A stretch of DNA of 21,077 bases from Stramenopiles sp. TOSAG23-3. Taxonomy: Eukaryota > Sar. Of the stretch, positions 1-9,196 are shown in pieces. The translations under genes were made by a program, and so were the position numbers. The stretch's first letter is position 1. Each line of letters opens with the position of its first letter. Below the pieces are notes generated by a model. That model saw nothing but the letters and a program-made list of their open reading frames with translations, did no database searches and was not told where the DNA came from. The stretch is from positions 1 through 21,077 of the forward strand of contig LT642362.1 of assembly GCA_900128585.1 (NCBI GenBank), written 5' to 3'.

Positions 1-2772
1 GAAGAATTGAGGGAAAAATTGAGGGAAAAATTGAGGGAAAATCCTTGTGACCAGAATGGTATCTACGAAAACAAATTGCTTCTTGCCGAGATATCTACAC
101 GGATCTCTGACGCCTTGGCCGAAAATGGAGCATGGGGTCTGGAAATGGTTTGGGAATTCCTCCTGGACCATGTGCTGGAGGTTTTAGGGTCAAAGAAGAG
201 GTCTTGGGCCGATTGGATAAAACACCGAGTATTCCATGAAAAAGATGATAACTGGGTGTACAAACAAAGAAAAGGAACATGGAGACAACAAGTGTCCATG
301 CCAACGTCAGCAGCTTTCAAATTGGATGAAAAAACGTATGAATACAGTATATCTTGCGATGTTGAGATACCGTCCGTGCTTCCTGTTTACGTTACCCTTG
401 GCAAAAAAGGCAGTGCAGACCTAGAAATAGATGTGAAAATACCATTCTTTGACACAGACCTTGGGGAGTGTGAAATGTCAACAATAGAATTGGAGTTGAT
501 AAAAATTGAAAGCAACACATGCACGACTAGCAAGTTTGATAAAAACAATTCGGTATCGACAAAAACCATGATCATCACAGGAGATAAAATCACAGAAATG
601 GTTAAAAGTTACTATAAATATAAGTTGGATGAAGATCCCAGTGCATTGAGTGCGGCCTCTAGTGCTTTCGCGGGTATTGCAACGTCAAGGAAAATGTTCA
701 ACAACATCAAATTTGTTTCCACAAGTAAAGAAAAAGGCATGTTTGGATGTGCAGGTTGCATCGAAACCCAAACCGAAGCGATAGATAAAGCGCTCCACAG
801 TTTATTTGAAGCCGTTATCAGCAAAGGCGAGGATGTGAAAAAGGCTATATTTTCGAAGCCCAAACTGTACGGGTTTAACTTTCCAAATCCTAACTTAGGT
901 GAGAGCACAGGCCTTGCTCACATGGCAAAACACCAGGTCGCCTTGATCGACGGTGGATACACAGATAACACTGGCATCGCCGCAAGTGTGTTTTATCTTC
1001 AAGAAAAATATAAGGATGGAACAAAGCCGACTATTGTTAGTTTGATGCACGACGATTTTATGGCAGCGAAGACAAGTATCTGTGCACTATTTGATGAAAA
1101 TGACAACGGGTACAATTATTTGGAATTCCACGAACGCCAAATTTTTAAGGGTAAAATGGACGTAACGAAATTGTTGAATCAGGTAGAATGTGAAAGGACA
1201 AATAACAAGTACTGCTATCTTATTCAGAAGGTAGAAACTCGCAGAAACGATTTTTTTGGTATCAAAGAAGGCGACAAATTCACATTAAAGTTTATATTGC
1301 CATCTGGATTTAGAAAATTGCCAATTATTGCATTGAAAACTTCAGCAAAAGGATTCAGCAAGTCGTTTGACCGTTTGAGCGAAGCCAACGCTATTTCAAA
1401 CGTTTTGGCTACAGAGGCAAGGCAGTTACAAGACACAAAAAAAAATAATAGTTTTGCTGCAGTATTGGAAGGGGACGGCATTTGCCTAGGAAGAACTGTC
1501 ACATTCAAAACTGATCAAAACAATAGTAACGACAAACATGAGTGCTATGTAGGTAGAGGTATCTTTTTGAAGGGTTTTGACGATCTCAAGAATATGGTAA
1601 GACGCCCGTTAAAAGAAGATATGGCAATTTCCGACGAATACCGCTATAAAGAGGCTGGAATAGAAGCGCCGAAGACTGGGCTTATAGATACAGTTTGGCG
1701 CGAAATTGACGGAATGAAACCATACCCCATCACCAAAAACTTGAAAGACTTCTTCGAAAAAAAGAAATTGGAATGGAATAAAAATATGTCCATCGACGCT
1801 GTTACTCGAACCATAAAAAAATACGTCCGTTGCAAAGGGCTGGATGATCGGTATGTGAAACACCATTTAGATTATACGTATCGACCCCATGGAATAGAAG
1901 GCACCGGTATATTTGGTACCAATATATGGAATATAAAGATGAAAGAGTATCAGCCTATGAGATATAGAATTGAAGATGTGGAAGGTGGTGAAGATAGTGC
2001 AGATCTTGTCGAACTTCTTGGGAAGAAAAAGTTTGAAGTAAAGGCCTTCCCTCCAGCACTTGAAGGTATATTGCGTGAAAGTAAGGATCGTCTGCTCAAA
2101 ACAAAATCAAATTCTGATTCTTTGAAGGGTTTTGTTTCGTCGGACTGGTCTTTGAAGGATAGGATTTTGAAGAATCGGATACGGAGAGGAACACGCTTCC
2201 GTTTCTTGCCAATTTATGGAGAATATTTCGATGTGTGCAACTTAAAAGAAAAAGTAAAAAAAAGAGATGGAAAGAGTTTAAGTGAATATTACAAAGAGTT
2301 TCTGGATGGAACCGTAAAACCTTTTTTGCACAAAAATCTGCAAGCTATTGTCGAATTGCTGTTTCAGAGCGGTGCAATGGGTGAAAATTCGCAATTTGAA
2401 TATATGGTTCTCAGAAGATCTCGTAAAGGATATTGTATAGAATCTATGGCCTATCGTTCGACCCTAATCCTTGGGGATCTGCTGGAAGAATTCCTATTCA
2501 AAGATGAAGAAGACGTCGAGAAACTTAAAAAAAATGCAACATTTTACTTCGCAAATGAGGGCAACTATTCCTGGTCATGTAAGAGTGAAAATTTACCGAA
2601 AGAAAATATTGGAAAGGAAAATATTGGAAAGGGCTGTTGGAGTAAGTGTAACAAAAGATCGGGAAAGTGTTCGTTTTGTGGGACAGCGGGTAAATGCTGT
2701 AAAAAGAATTTTCGGAGACCTAATGAGTGCAAAAAAGATGAAGGGGCTCGGTGGCATCATGTTTGCGTGTGA
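1..2772 (+). CDS. Patatin-like acyl-hydrolase domain protein with C-terminal eight-Cys module (5' partial)
   Basis: The frame is open from base 1, so the N terminus lies outside the window; 923 residues are visible, ending at TGA 2770-2772. Around residue 317 (base 949) stands DGGYTDNTG, which fits the catalytic-aspartate motif (DGG/DGA) of patatin-like and cPLA2-like lipid acyl hydrolases. The GxSxG nucleophile motif should lie earlier in the fold and I do not see it, so it is probably upstream of the window or lost. The next ~500 residues match nothing I recognise. The last ~46 residues (base 2632 on) form a compact module with eight cysteines, starting GCWSKC, then CSFCG and CC, and closing HHVCV at the stop. 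Three LREK repeats open the visible part and an ENIGK repeat precedes the Cys module. Likely role: lipid or lysolipid hydrolase with an added Cys-rich tail. The hydrolase call rests on one motif; if the serine motif is absent it would be an inactive relative. Confidence 0.55.
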   Translation, partial: EELREKLREKLRENPCDQNGIYENKLLLAEISTRISDALAENGAWGLEMVWEFLLDHVLEVLGSKKRSWADWIKHRVFHEKDDNWVYKQRKGTWRQQVSMPTSAAFKLDEKTYEYSISCDVEIPSVLPVYVTLGKKGSADLEIDVKIPFFDTDLGECEMSTIELELIKIESNTCTTSKFDKNNSVSTKTMIITGDKITEMVKSYYKYKLDEDPSALSAASSAFAGIATSRKMFNNIKFVSTSKEKGMFGCAGCIETQTEAIDKALHSLFEAVISKGEDVKKAIFSKPKLYGFNFPNPNLGESTGLAHMAKHQVALIDGGYTDNTGIAASVFYLQEKYKDGTKPTIVSLMHDDFMAAKTSICALFDENDNGYNYLEFHERQIFKGKMDVTKLLNQVECERTNNKYCYLIQKVETRRNDFFGIKEGDKFTLKFILPSGFRKLPIIALKTSAKGFSKSFDRLSEANAISNVLATEARQLQDTKKNNSFAAVLEGDGICLGRTVTFKTDQNNSNDKHECYVGRGIFLKGFDDLKNMVRRPLKEDMAISDEYRYKEAGIEAPKTGLIDTVWREIDGMKPYPITKNLKDFFEKKKLEWNKNMSIDAVTRTIKKYVRCKGLDDRYVKHHLDYTYRPHGIEGTGIFGTNIWNIKMKEYQPMRYRIEDVEGGEDSADLVELLGKKKFEVKAFPPALEGILRESKDRLLKTKSNSDSLKGFVSSDWSLKDRILKNRIRRGTRFRFLPIYGEYFDVCNLKEKVKKRDGKSLSEYYKEFLDGTVKPFLHKNLQAIVELLFQSGAMGENSQFEYMVLRRSRKGYCIESMAYRSTLILGDLLEEFLFKDEEDVEKLKKNATFYFANEGNYSWSCKSENLPKENIGKENIGKGCWSKCNKRSGKCSFCGTAGKCCKKNFRRPNECKKDEGARWHHVCV
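6..41 (+). repeat. Three 12-bp tandem units inside the partial CDS
   Basis: Units ATTGAGGGAAAA at 6-17, 18-29 and 30-41 are identical and encode repeated LREK. They sit at the window edge, so the array may continue upstream. The charged heptad-like composition suggests a short helical or coiled segment. Confidence 0.8.
2602..2631 (+). repeat. Two 15-bp tandem units encoding ENIGK ENIGK
   Basis: GAAAATATTGGAAAG occurs at 2602-2616 and again, identically, at 2617-2631. It forms a short linker just before the Cys-rich tail of the patatin-like protein. Confidence 0.85.
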
Positions 2773-3278
2773 TAAAAAGAAAGATATTTCTTATAAGCCT
2801 CTATAAGTGAGTAAATTTACAAATGTATACTTCTTCTTTCTATTTTTACTTCGTTGACGACATAGTGGGGGGGACCAAAAAGGTGGGGAGGTAGTAATGT
2901 CTCTTTCTTCTTCTTTTTTGTTTTTATTAATTATAATTATCTTTCTTCTTCTATTACTTCTATTATTATTATAAATATTAATTTCTATTATTAAAAAATG
3001 ACTAATTATTATTATTTCATAGTGTCGTCTATAATAATATTTGTTGTCAGTTGTCACTTTCATCTGTTTAATTTAATAATTATTACCAGTTGTAATGATT
3101 ATGCCCGATACATAAACATTGTATTTAACCCGGCAAAACAGCCACAAACCTGTACGTATATAGACATTAAACATCGTTCACACTGAAAGAGAGCGCGTTC
3201 TTCCTGGCCTCGTCTATTTGCCGTTTTTGAAAAAAATGAGGCTTTGAACACGCGAACGTATTCGTGTTATCGAAATAA
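2773..3278. other. Intergenic spacer with promoter side of the Kdo transferase gene
   Basis: AT-rich, with CTT/TTC polypyrimidine tracts (about 2900-2965) and a G-rich patch near 2865-2890. No canonical AATAAA follows the upstream stop closely. A TATATAG element lies at 3157-3163. I see no RNA gene and no credible ORF here. Confidence 0.6.
3157..3163 (+). promoter_or_regulatory. Possible TATA element (TATATAG) for the Kdo transferase gene
   Basis: TATATAG lies 116 bp upstream of the ATG at 3279. A start about 30 nt downstream would give a 5' leader of roughly 90 nt. The same heptamer occurs before the genes starting at 9197 (+) and 13954 (-), which supports it as a recurrent core-promoter element. 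Confidence 0.4.
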
Positions 3279-4736
3279 ATGGCCAATCTGTACAGGCGGG
3301 CGACTTCTTTATTCTCTCCTGTCGTTCGCTTGAAATTGTACTACCGGCGTTGGAAGGGAAAAGAGGATCCAGGAAATGAATTTTACGAGCGCCTGGGGGA
3401 ATACAAACATTTGGACCTCCAGAGAGGGCACCACCAGGGTGCGGTATGGGTACATGGTGCGTCCGTAGGGGAGTCGCTGGCTTCCCTACCGCTGGTGAAC
3501 CAGCTGCTCTCGAACGGGACAGAGAAAGTCCTGCTGACCGTTGGAACGAGGAGTGCAAAAATGGCCGTATCGAGTAAGCTCCCGGACGACCCGAATTGTG
3601 CGTGCATCTACGTCCCCGTGGACACCCCGAGGGCGGTACATAAATTCTTGGAATTTTGGGCTCCTAAAGCTGGCGTTTTTCTCGAGTCTGAGATTTGGCC
3701 TAACTTGATTCTTGCCGCCGACGGTAGGGGCATCCCGCTTGGTCTCGTGAACGCGAGAATGTCGAGCCGAAGTTTTGAGCGATGGATGCGATTTAAAGTA
3801 AGTGCTGATTTAATCGGCCAACTCTTGTCCAAATTCAAGTCCATCCAATGCCAAGGAGAGGAGGACCAACGACGATTCCGGCAACTTGGCGCGGCAAACA
3901 TAAAAATGCTTGGGAATTTAAAAATGGAACAGGCGGTTCCGAGAAAACAGGCGCGGTTGCCACGGGGGTTCGAACAGTTTCGAGCCCGTCACGAGCAGTG
4001 TTGGGTTGCGGGCAGCACATACGCCGAGGAAGAGGACTTGGCGATTGGGGTTCATTTCGAATATTTGAAGAAACACGTGAGCGGTGCAGCTAGGCCCGAG
4101 GAAGATCGGTCCCTCCTGACAGTGGTGGCACCGCGAAGGCAGGAACGTCTCAGCGAAGCGTTGGAAAGGATAAACCAAACGTGTAGTGCGAAAAATAACA
4201 CACCCGTAGATATTCTTCTGTGGTCTGAACTTGTTCACAATGCACCACAACGGGTGCGTGAAGGTTCGGGTAGCAGCGGTTCGGAGCGCCGCTCCACTAT
4301 TCTTGTCGTGGACTCCATCGGGGAATTGCAACATTTTTACCAGTACGGTGCAATTGCTTTGGTGGGGGGTTCTCTGACCAAACACAACGGTGTAGGCGGC
4401 CATAATTTTGTTGAAGCAACTCGGCACGGTCTTCAAGCGTTCATCGGGCCACACTTGCGCAGCAACTACAAGGCGCTGGTAAAATCAAACAACGACAGAA
4501 CCGATATGTACGGGGTCGTGAAGATTCTGACAGAAGCGGAAGAAGGCCAGGAAAAGGAAACCCTTGGCGAGTGGATCGCAAGGGTATCCACGGCCCTAAA
4601 CGAAGCAAACCCCATGGATATCTCTGCGCTAGGGAGAAGAAATGCAGGGTCCCATGTTGTTGACGCAGGTATTTCTAGCAAGGTTTTGGAGGAACTCTAT
4701 TTGTCGGGGGCAATCCCAGAACGGATTGAACATTGA
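3279..4736 (+). CDS. waaA/KDTA: 3-deoxy-D-manno-octulosonic acid (Kdo) transferase, GT30 family
   Basis: 485 residues from an ATG in context ATAAATGGC. Family landmarks run in the expected order: N-terminal basic/hydrophobic segment (1-27), then NEFYERLGEY; WVHGASVGE at ~57-65, where the last Glu corresponds to the catalytic base of bacterial WaaA; ESEIWPNLI (~136-144); LVNARMSSRSFERW (~156-169); CQGEEDQRRF and GNLKME in the middle; WVAGSTYAEEEDL opening the second Rossmann domain; VAPRRQER (~283-290); VDSIGELQHFYQYG (~344-357); VGGSL, GGHNFVEA and IGPH (~362-391), the nucleotide-sugar side. The enzyme transfers Kdo from CMP-Kdo. In bacteria the acceptor is lipid A; plant homologues exist and are reported as mitochondrial. 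The length is above the usual 420-450 because of an insert in the second domain and a longer tail. The call is firm; acceptor and location are inference. Confidence 0.93.
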   Translation: MANLYRRATSLFSPVVRLKLYYRRWKGKEDPGNEFYERLGEYKHLDLQRGHHQGAVWVHGASVGESLASLPLVNQLLSNGTEKVLLTVGTRSAKMAVSSKLPDDPNCACIYVPVDTPRAVHKFLEFWAPKAGVFLESEIWPNLILAADGRGIPLGLVNARMSSRSFERWMRFKVSADLIGQLLSKFKSIQCQGEEDQRRFRQLGAANIKMLGNLKMEQAVPRKQARLPRGFEQFRARHEQCWVAGSTYAEEEDLAIGVHFEYLKKHVSGAARPEEDRSLLTVVAPRRQERLSEALERINQTCSAKNNTPVDILLWSELVHNAPQRVREGSGSSGSERRSTILVVDSIGELQHFYQYGAIALVGGSLTKHNGVGGHNFVEATRHGLQAFIGPHLRSNYKALVKSNNDRTDMYGVVKILTEAEEGQEKETLGEWIARVSTALNEANPMDISALGRRNAGSHVVDAGISSKVLEELYLSGAIPERIEH

Positions 4737-5276
4737 GATGAATCGTTGTTGTCGGGGAAGTTGTTGCAATTTTTTTGGGGTTTATACACGTAGTTGTTGC
4801 AAATAATTACGGGGGGTTATCTATACGAGGAAGCGTCCTCTCGTAGTTGTTGTTGTAAATTATCTTTTTTGTTTGTTTGATTTTTTAGCAGTTCATACAG
4901 CATTGTGAAGGAGGTTGGTAAAGGGGGTATATAATATCTTCTTTTTTCTTTTCTTTTTTAGACGGTATTAATACTATGGTGTACTGTTTTACGGTAGTCG
5001 CCTTTCTTCTGTCATCAATAATAAATCTAATTTAATCAACAAAACAAAAGAAAGAAGAAGAGGCACGGGGCACGCCTCGTTTTGTAAATAATTAATAGAG
5101 AATTTTGCGGGTGGGGGTGGCTTATACTACATAAAGAAAAACATCCCAGCCGCGTCGGGAAAAGGAAGGTACGTAGTTATTTTATATGCGCCGCTTGCCC
5201 CTTCTTGTTATTTTCAAAAATATTCATGGGTTAACGGCTAGCATACTGTACAAAACTGGTTTTTAGATTTCTAACA
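4737..5276. other. Intergenic spacer with GTTGTTG repeats and a small hairpin
   Basis: The 3' flank of the Kdo transferase gene carries related AGTTGTTG motifs at about 4759, 4792 and 4845 and a short hairpin with stem GAGGA/TCCTC around 4826-4842. The rest is AT-rich with polypyrimidine tracts (about 4940-4960). A CATAAAGA stretch near 5130 could be a weak TATA for the next gene. No ORF or RNA gene is credible. Confidence 0.5.
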
Positions 5277-5828
5277 ATGTTTGTGTACATTCTCTGGTGT
5301 TTCTGGGCTGGCGCGCTGTACACGCTAGACATCGTTGCGGCAGCGCTGTGGATCAACGTGAGTTGGTTTGGCGCCGCTGTTTACTTTTTCGGTATTGCTC
5401 CCGGCACTGCAATAGATTGGTTTTTGCCACGCAAGTATGCAGAGAATAAGGCTACAGCTAAACTTTACCAAACGGTCAAGTGTGCAACCATTTTTTTGGG
5501 TGGAATCAACAGTTCTCTACTGTTGCTGTCTAGCATGATGTTATTGCACCACGGCCAGTTGTTCGTGCAAGCGACCGAGCAAAGGATACTGTTCCTTGTC
5601 ATGGCATCTGCCCATGGGAGCCAATTTGTTATAAATGTACCATCTGCTTTGCAGCGGTCTGGAATTTTCCCCAATTCTCTGATGGTTCGATTGCTGCACC
5701 CCCTCGGTTTCACGCCAGCCGACGTTGAGTGGAATAAGCCGGATGATATGATGCATGCGATATTTTTGGGGGATGCCATGACTTTCGCGCTGAATACGTA
5801 CGTCGCATTGGCACGGGCTGGGGTATAA
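5277..5828 (+). CDS. Small polytopic membrane protein, unknown function
   Basis: 183 residues from an ATG in context AACAATGTT. Hydrophobic segments lie at about 4-26, 30-50, 68-92, 105-125 and 160-180, predicting four or five membrane helices. The first segment is rich in Trp and aromatic residues (WCFWAGALYTLD). A conserved-looking WFLPRKYAENKATAKLYQ lies in the loop between helices 2 and 3. I do not recognise a family. There is no N-terminal extension to suggest organelle targeting. The gene converges with the next one at a 170-bp gap containing no canonical poly(A) signal. It is supported as a gene by its long clean frame, composition and coherent helix pattern. Confidence 0.75.
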   Translation: MFVYILWCFWAGALYTLDIVAAALWINVSWFGAAVYFFGIAPGTAIDWFLPRKYAENKATAKLYQTVKCATIFLGGINSSLLLLSSMMLLHHGQLFVQATEQRILFLVMASAHGSQFVINVPSALQRSGIFPNSLMVRLLHPLGFTPADVEWNKPDDMMHAIFLGDAMTFALNTYVALARAGV

Positions 5829-5998
5829 GCTCCGAGATAGTATTGATAAAACGCACGTTTTATTTTGAAAAATGTATAGTCATATTGCGAGTTGAGCTAC
5901 TTTGTACAGTTGAATAACCTATTTTTTGTGTACACTCACTCTCTCTCTAAAATGTGCTCTTAATTCGAATTTTACTTCCTACGGTGTGTATTAATGTT

Positions 5999-8239
5999 CT
6001 AGCTTCTCCACTTTCTAAATTCTTCGTCGTCGCCGCTACTCTCTCCTTCGTCTACCACCAAGGCACGGTTAGCCTCGGCTTCTTCAAACTCCATCATTTG
6101 CTTCTCGGCCAAGGCAGGGTCCCATTCCCACTCTTCCATTTCTCGCTCCAGCTCTTTCCGGAAGACCTTGTACTTGTGCATTTTGTGCTTGAACCACACC
6201 TCCTTCTGGTATCGATCTGCGGCTTTTCTAAACTCGTCCGCGTTCTTCACGTAGCGATGGATTTTTGTGCGACGCTTGGTTCGGTTTCTCTTCAATTCTT
6301 GCTGGAAACGCTTGCTCTCTGCTATAACAAACTTCGATCCCAGTGCCTCCGTCTTTTGATTATCTTCGTGCCATGCTATGATAAATCGAATTTTCTTCAG
6401 TATGATGAACTTTCCCCAATATCGCTGAATGGTGCAAGCGGCATAGGTTTGTTTTTGGTAGACCCGTTTGTGCGACTTTGCCAGGACAGCGCGGCGGTGG
6501 CGTTTGGCAGCCGCCTCTTTTCTCTTTCGTTCTCGCGCATTTTTTTCTTTTGCCATGGAGAGGGAGTCTTCGATGCAAAGCAACGCCCCTTCTCGTTCTT
6601 CCCGAACCCTTTCTTTCATCTTATTCACCAGTTGAACTGCCAAGTGCCGGCGTATTCCCCTAGCTAACACTTGGCACGCCTTGGAGTACTCTAAGAATTC
6701 ACGACGTAGCTTTGTGTTCTGCTTAATGTTGGCCAGGGCGTTCTTCATGCCAGTATTTTGCAACAAGTACGCCAAGTCTTTCCCATTTATTTCGCAGTAG
6801 TGCCCCGGGAACCTTTCGAATTCCAACGGGTCCCCTTTCCAATGAAAGACCTGCTTCGTACCACCCGCTTTCCCAAGTCGCTTTTCGCGCTCTTCTGGAT
6901 GTTCCCACTGGACGTCCCCCAATTCCATGTTGTAAAAGTAGATGTCCTCTTGCGCTTGGGTTTCGACGTAATCGACGTACTCTTCGACCTCACTCTTCCG
7001 GGGGACAAACGTGGTGCCGATTTCCAGGGCCTGCTCGGTTTCAAAAACTTCAATCGCGGGGACAGTGGGACAGACACGGTGAACTCGTATGCTGTACCTT
7101 CTATTCTTCATAGCCTGCACGGTTCGGCCAAGCTCTTTCTCGAAAAGCAGGAGTGCCTTCGACCGTTTGTTTCTTCCGTCCCATGACCATGCCTGAAATC
7201 GTTCCAAGTCGGCAAGCACCCCTTCTTCGTACGGTTCCCACTTTTCAGTTTCTTCGTTTACATCACTATTGTGCAGAAGGACAGTTTTTACAGCAAGGCG
7301 GGCAGTTTTCAGAAAGTGGGTTTGGCGCGAGCAAAAGGGCTCTACAGCGAACGGTTGGGCAAAAGTCAGCAGGTTGCTCAGTGCAGAGTATACCCGCTTT
7401 CGCAAGGTTTGGCCCCCAGTCGATGATGGTGCCGGCAGCTTGCGTTGTGGGTAAACCGAAACCTTGGAAAGATTAATCCCCACAGAGAGCTTGTAAATGG
7501 CCCCCACAATTTCTACAATCATGTACGGCACCGTTTTGCTCTGTTCCTCCGTTTGCTTGAGCACCAGTCGAAGTTTAGGGATGGCATCTTGCAGCTTTGC
7601 AAACTCGGAATTGAACATCTCAATCGCCCGGTCGTCTTCATCTTCCAAGAACTCCACTTTCCCTGATTTCTTTATGTCTATCATCTCTTGTTTTCTACTC
7701 TCTGCCAGTTCCAACTCTCTTCTTTTACTCAAAGCATTCTCGATGAACAAAGAGCACAAAGACTCACGGTTCATATCATTCCTGGTTTCGACCGTAGCAA
7801 TGCAGGCATCCATGGCCGAGTTCCAGACTTCTTGTTTCCGGCTGACGACCCCTATCGTGGCGAACAAATGGGCGCATGACGCGACAAACAGCCTGTCATT
7901 GCTGTGTTTGCACGACATTGTCAACGCATACTTAACAATCTCTTGCTCATGGCCCAGTATAGCCTCCGGTCGGACGGTTGAAACAGTGTCCACGATGATG
8001 TTCAGGACGGTGGATTTTCTCACTCTCCTTGATTTGAAGAATAAGTCCATCGCTTGGGCACCTATTTTCAAATAGTCGTACCCCGCTTTCATGGCGATGT
8101 ACTCCATTGCACCTTGGTAGTCAATGGTTTTGTTCTTTTTTAAAAACTGCCTCTCAAAATCGGCAATCATTTCCACAACCGTACCATACACGGATTCATC
8201 ATGCCCGCGTTTTCCCGTTTTAATGGACGGTTCACCCAT
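5999..8239 (-). CDS. Charged protein with degenerate WW motif and IQ motif
   Basis: I start it at the ATG at 8239 (MGEPSIKTGK), giving 746 residues; the frame also opens upstream through a TTG, but no in-frame ATG lies there. Residues ~20-330 look mostly helical with no recognised domain. At ~430-448 stands EDIYFYNMELGDVQWEHP, the second half of a WW domain (YFYN, then W and P); the first Trp of a classical WW is replaced. At ~602-616 CTIQRYWGKFIILKK fits a calmodulin/myosin-light-chain-binding IQ motif. Residues 500-720 are very rich in Lys, Arg and Glu and probably form long helices. The tail is acidic (ESSGDDEEF). WW plus IQ plus charged helices is common in cytoskeletal and axonemal proteins of algae and protists, so a cytoskeletal role is reasonable but unproven. 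Confidence 0.75.
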   Translation of the reverse strand: MGEPSIKTGKRGHDESVYGTVVEMIADFERQFLKKNKTIDYQGAMEYIAMKAGYDYLKIGAQAMDLFFKSRRVRKSTVLNIIVDTVSTVRPEAILGHEQEIVKYALTMSCKHSNDRLFVASCAHLFATIGVVSRKQEVWNSAMDACIATVETRNDMNRESLCSLFIENALSKRRELELAESRKQEMIDIKKSGKVEFLEDEDDRAIEMFNSEFAKLQDAIPKLRLVLKQTEEQSKTVPYMIVEIVGAIYKLSVGINLSKVSVYPQRKLPAPSSTGGQTLRKRVYSALSNLLTFAQPFAVEPFCSRQTHFLKTARLAVKTVLLHNSDVNEETEKWEPYEEGVLADLERFQAWSWDGRNKRSKALLLFEKELGRTVQAMKNRRYSIRVHRVCPTVPAIEVFETEQALEIGTTFVPRKSEVEEYVDYVETQAQEDIYFYNMELGDVQWEHPEEREKRLGKAGGTKQVFHWKGDPLEFERFPGHYCEINGKDLAYLLQNTGMKNALANIKQNTKLRREFLEYSKACQVLARGIRRHLAVQLVNKMKERVREEREGALLCIEDSLSMAKEKNARERKRKEAAAKRHRRAVLAKSHKRVYQKQTYAACTIQRYWGKFIILKKIRFIIAWHEDNQKTEALGSKFVIAESKRFQQELKRNRTKRRTKIHRYVKNADEFRKAADRYQKEVWFKHKMHKYKVFRKELEREMEEWEWDPALAEKQMMEFEEAEANRALVVDEGESSGDDEEFRKWRS

Positions 8240-8243
8240 CCTT

Positions 8244-8252
8244 CTATTGCAT
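8244..8252 (-). promoter_or_regulatory. Two-codon upstream ORF before the WW/IQ gene
   Basis: On the minus strand ATG CAA TAG ends four bases before the chosen ATG at 8239. A minimal uORF this close could lower or gate initiation. It depends on the transcript starting upstream of 8252, which I cannot see. Confidence 0.3.
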
Positions 8253-9057
8253 GACAAGAAGATCTAAATGATACCTATAACAATAATGATCGTTCTAACT
8301 TCTTCTTAACTTGATTTTAACTGATTCGTAATTGGTCGTAGTTTCATAAAAAACCAAGGATTGTTTTAATTTGTTATACACACTGTATATCATTCACACT
8401 CTCATATATAGTTTACAATCACCAATCACATCGTATTTTTTAATTTTATATTTTCTTTTAAATAAATGTAATAAATTATTTAAATGGGAGGATCTCTTCT
8501 TCTTCGGTTCCATTAATAAAATTGTTCTTAAATTTCATTATTATTTTAATATTTTATTAACCCTTCTTGGCCCTTGGTGGTGGTAGATCTTAATTATAAA
8601 ATATATAACGGAAGAAAAACAACAACGATGAATTCAGAAAATGAAAGAAGAAAAAAGGAACAACGCGAAATAACTCTTAAATTATATAAAAAGACGATAC
8701 CTGTGTACCTGTGGTACTGTTGTTATATTTACATTACTTTCTTCTATGATAGTAATATTGTTATTTAAGGACAGAATGGGGTTGCTTCTTTCTTCCGCGA
8801 TAATATAAGTCCATTCCAAGAAGAAGAAGGAAGGAAGGAATGAGCTCTCGTTACTATGAGATAATATAATAATAATACCGGGTAGGTAAAAAAACAGAGA
8901 AAGTATTAATACCACAACAACAAGCCAAGGAAACAAACAACAACAACAGACCGGACGACAAAAAAAAAAAAAGAGAAGATGAAAAAAAAAAAAAAAAAAA
9001 AAGATGATTATTATTGTTTTGGTATCATCTTTTTCTTTGTGTAAACAATGTGAAAAG

Positions 9058-9064
9058 TATATAG
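9058..9064 (+). promoter_or_regulatory. Possible TATA element (TATATAG) for the DUF4197 gene
   Basis: TATATAG lies 133 bp before the ATG at 9197, at a spacing similar to the element before the Kdo transferase gene. It would give a leader of about 100 nt. Confidence 0.4.
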
Positions 9065-9098
9065 TACGTGCGAAAAAAATGAGAGACTCACATATTCA

Positions 9099-9120
9099 GC
9101 ATTCAATGACGCATTCAATA
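9099..9120 (+). repeat. GCATTCAAT direct repeat in the DUF4197 leader/promoter
   Basis: GCATTCAATGAC at 9099 is followed directly by GCATTCAATA at 9111, a 12-bp period. It lies between the putative TATA and the ATG, so it may be a paired protein-binding site or a leader element. Confidence 0.5.
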
Positions 9121-9196
9121 CAACTTATATTTGAATACCAATTGAAACCATAGTCACTCGATCACACATTTTCCAGAAAAGGAGAGAAGAACGACA

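Larger units (their letters stand above)
8258..9196. other. Divergent promoter spacer, AT-rich with poly-A runs
   Basis: It separates the divergent WW/IQ and DUF4197 genes. It holds A13 (8960-8972) and A21 (8982-9002) runs, GAA-rich patches (about 8640-8660, 8818-8840) and a 12-bp tandem repeat near the right gene. Short ORFs here have intergenic composition and I do not accept them. No RNA gene is visible. Confidence 0.6.

Noticed and set aside
1093-1134. EF-hand-like loop DENDNGYNYLEF in the patatin-like protein
   Set aside because: Position 8 is Asn and position 12 is Phe where an aliphatic and a Glu are expected; a single isolated loop without a partner is not convincing.
3787-3860. GTAAGT at ~3796 inside the Kdo transferase gene as an intron donor
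   Set aside because: The translated sequence across it (FERWMRFKVSADLIGQLL, then CQGEED) aligns with conserved GT30 spacing, so it is coding.
5954-6667. 237-residue plus-strand ORF
   Set aside because: Antisense shadow of the WW/IQ gene, which has the better composition and recognisable motifs.
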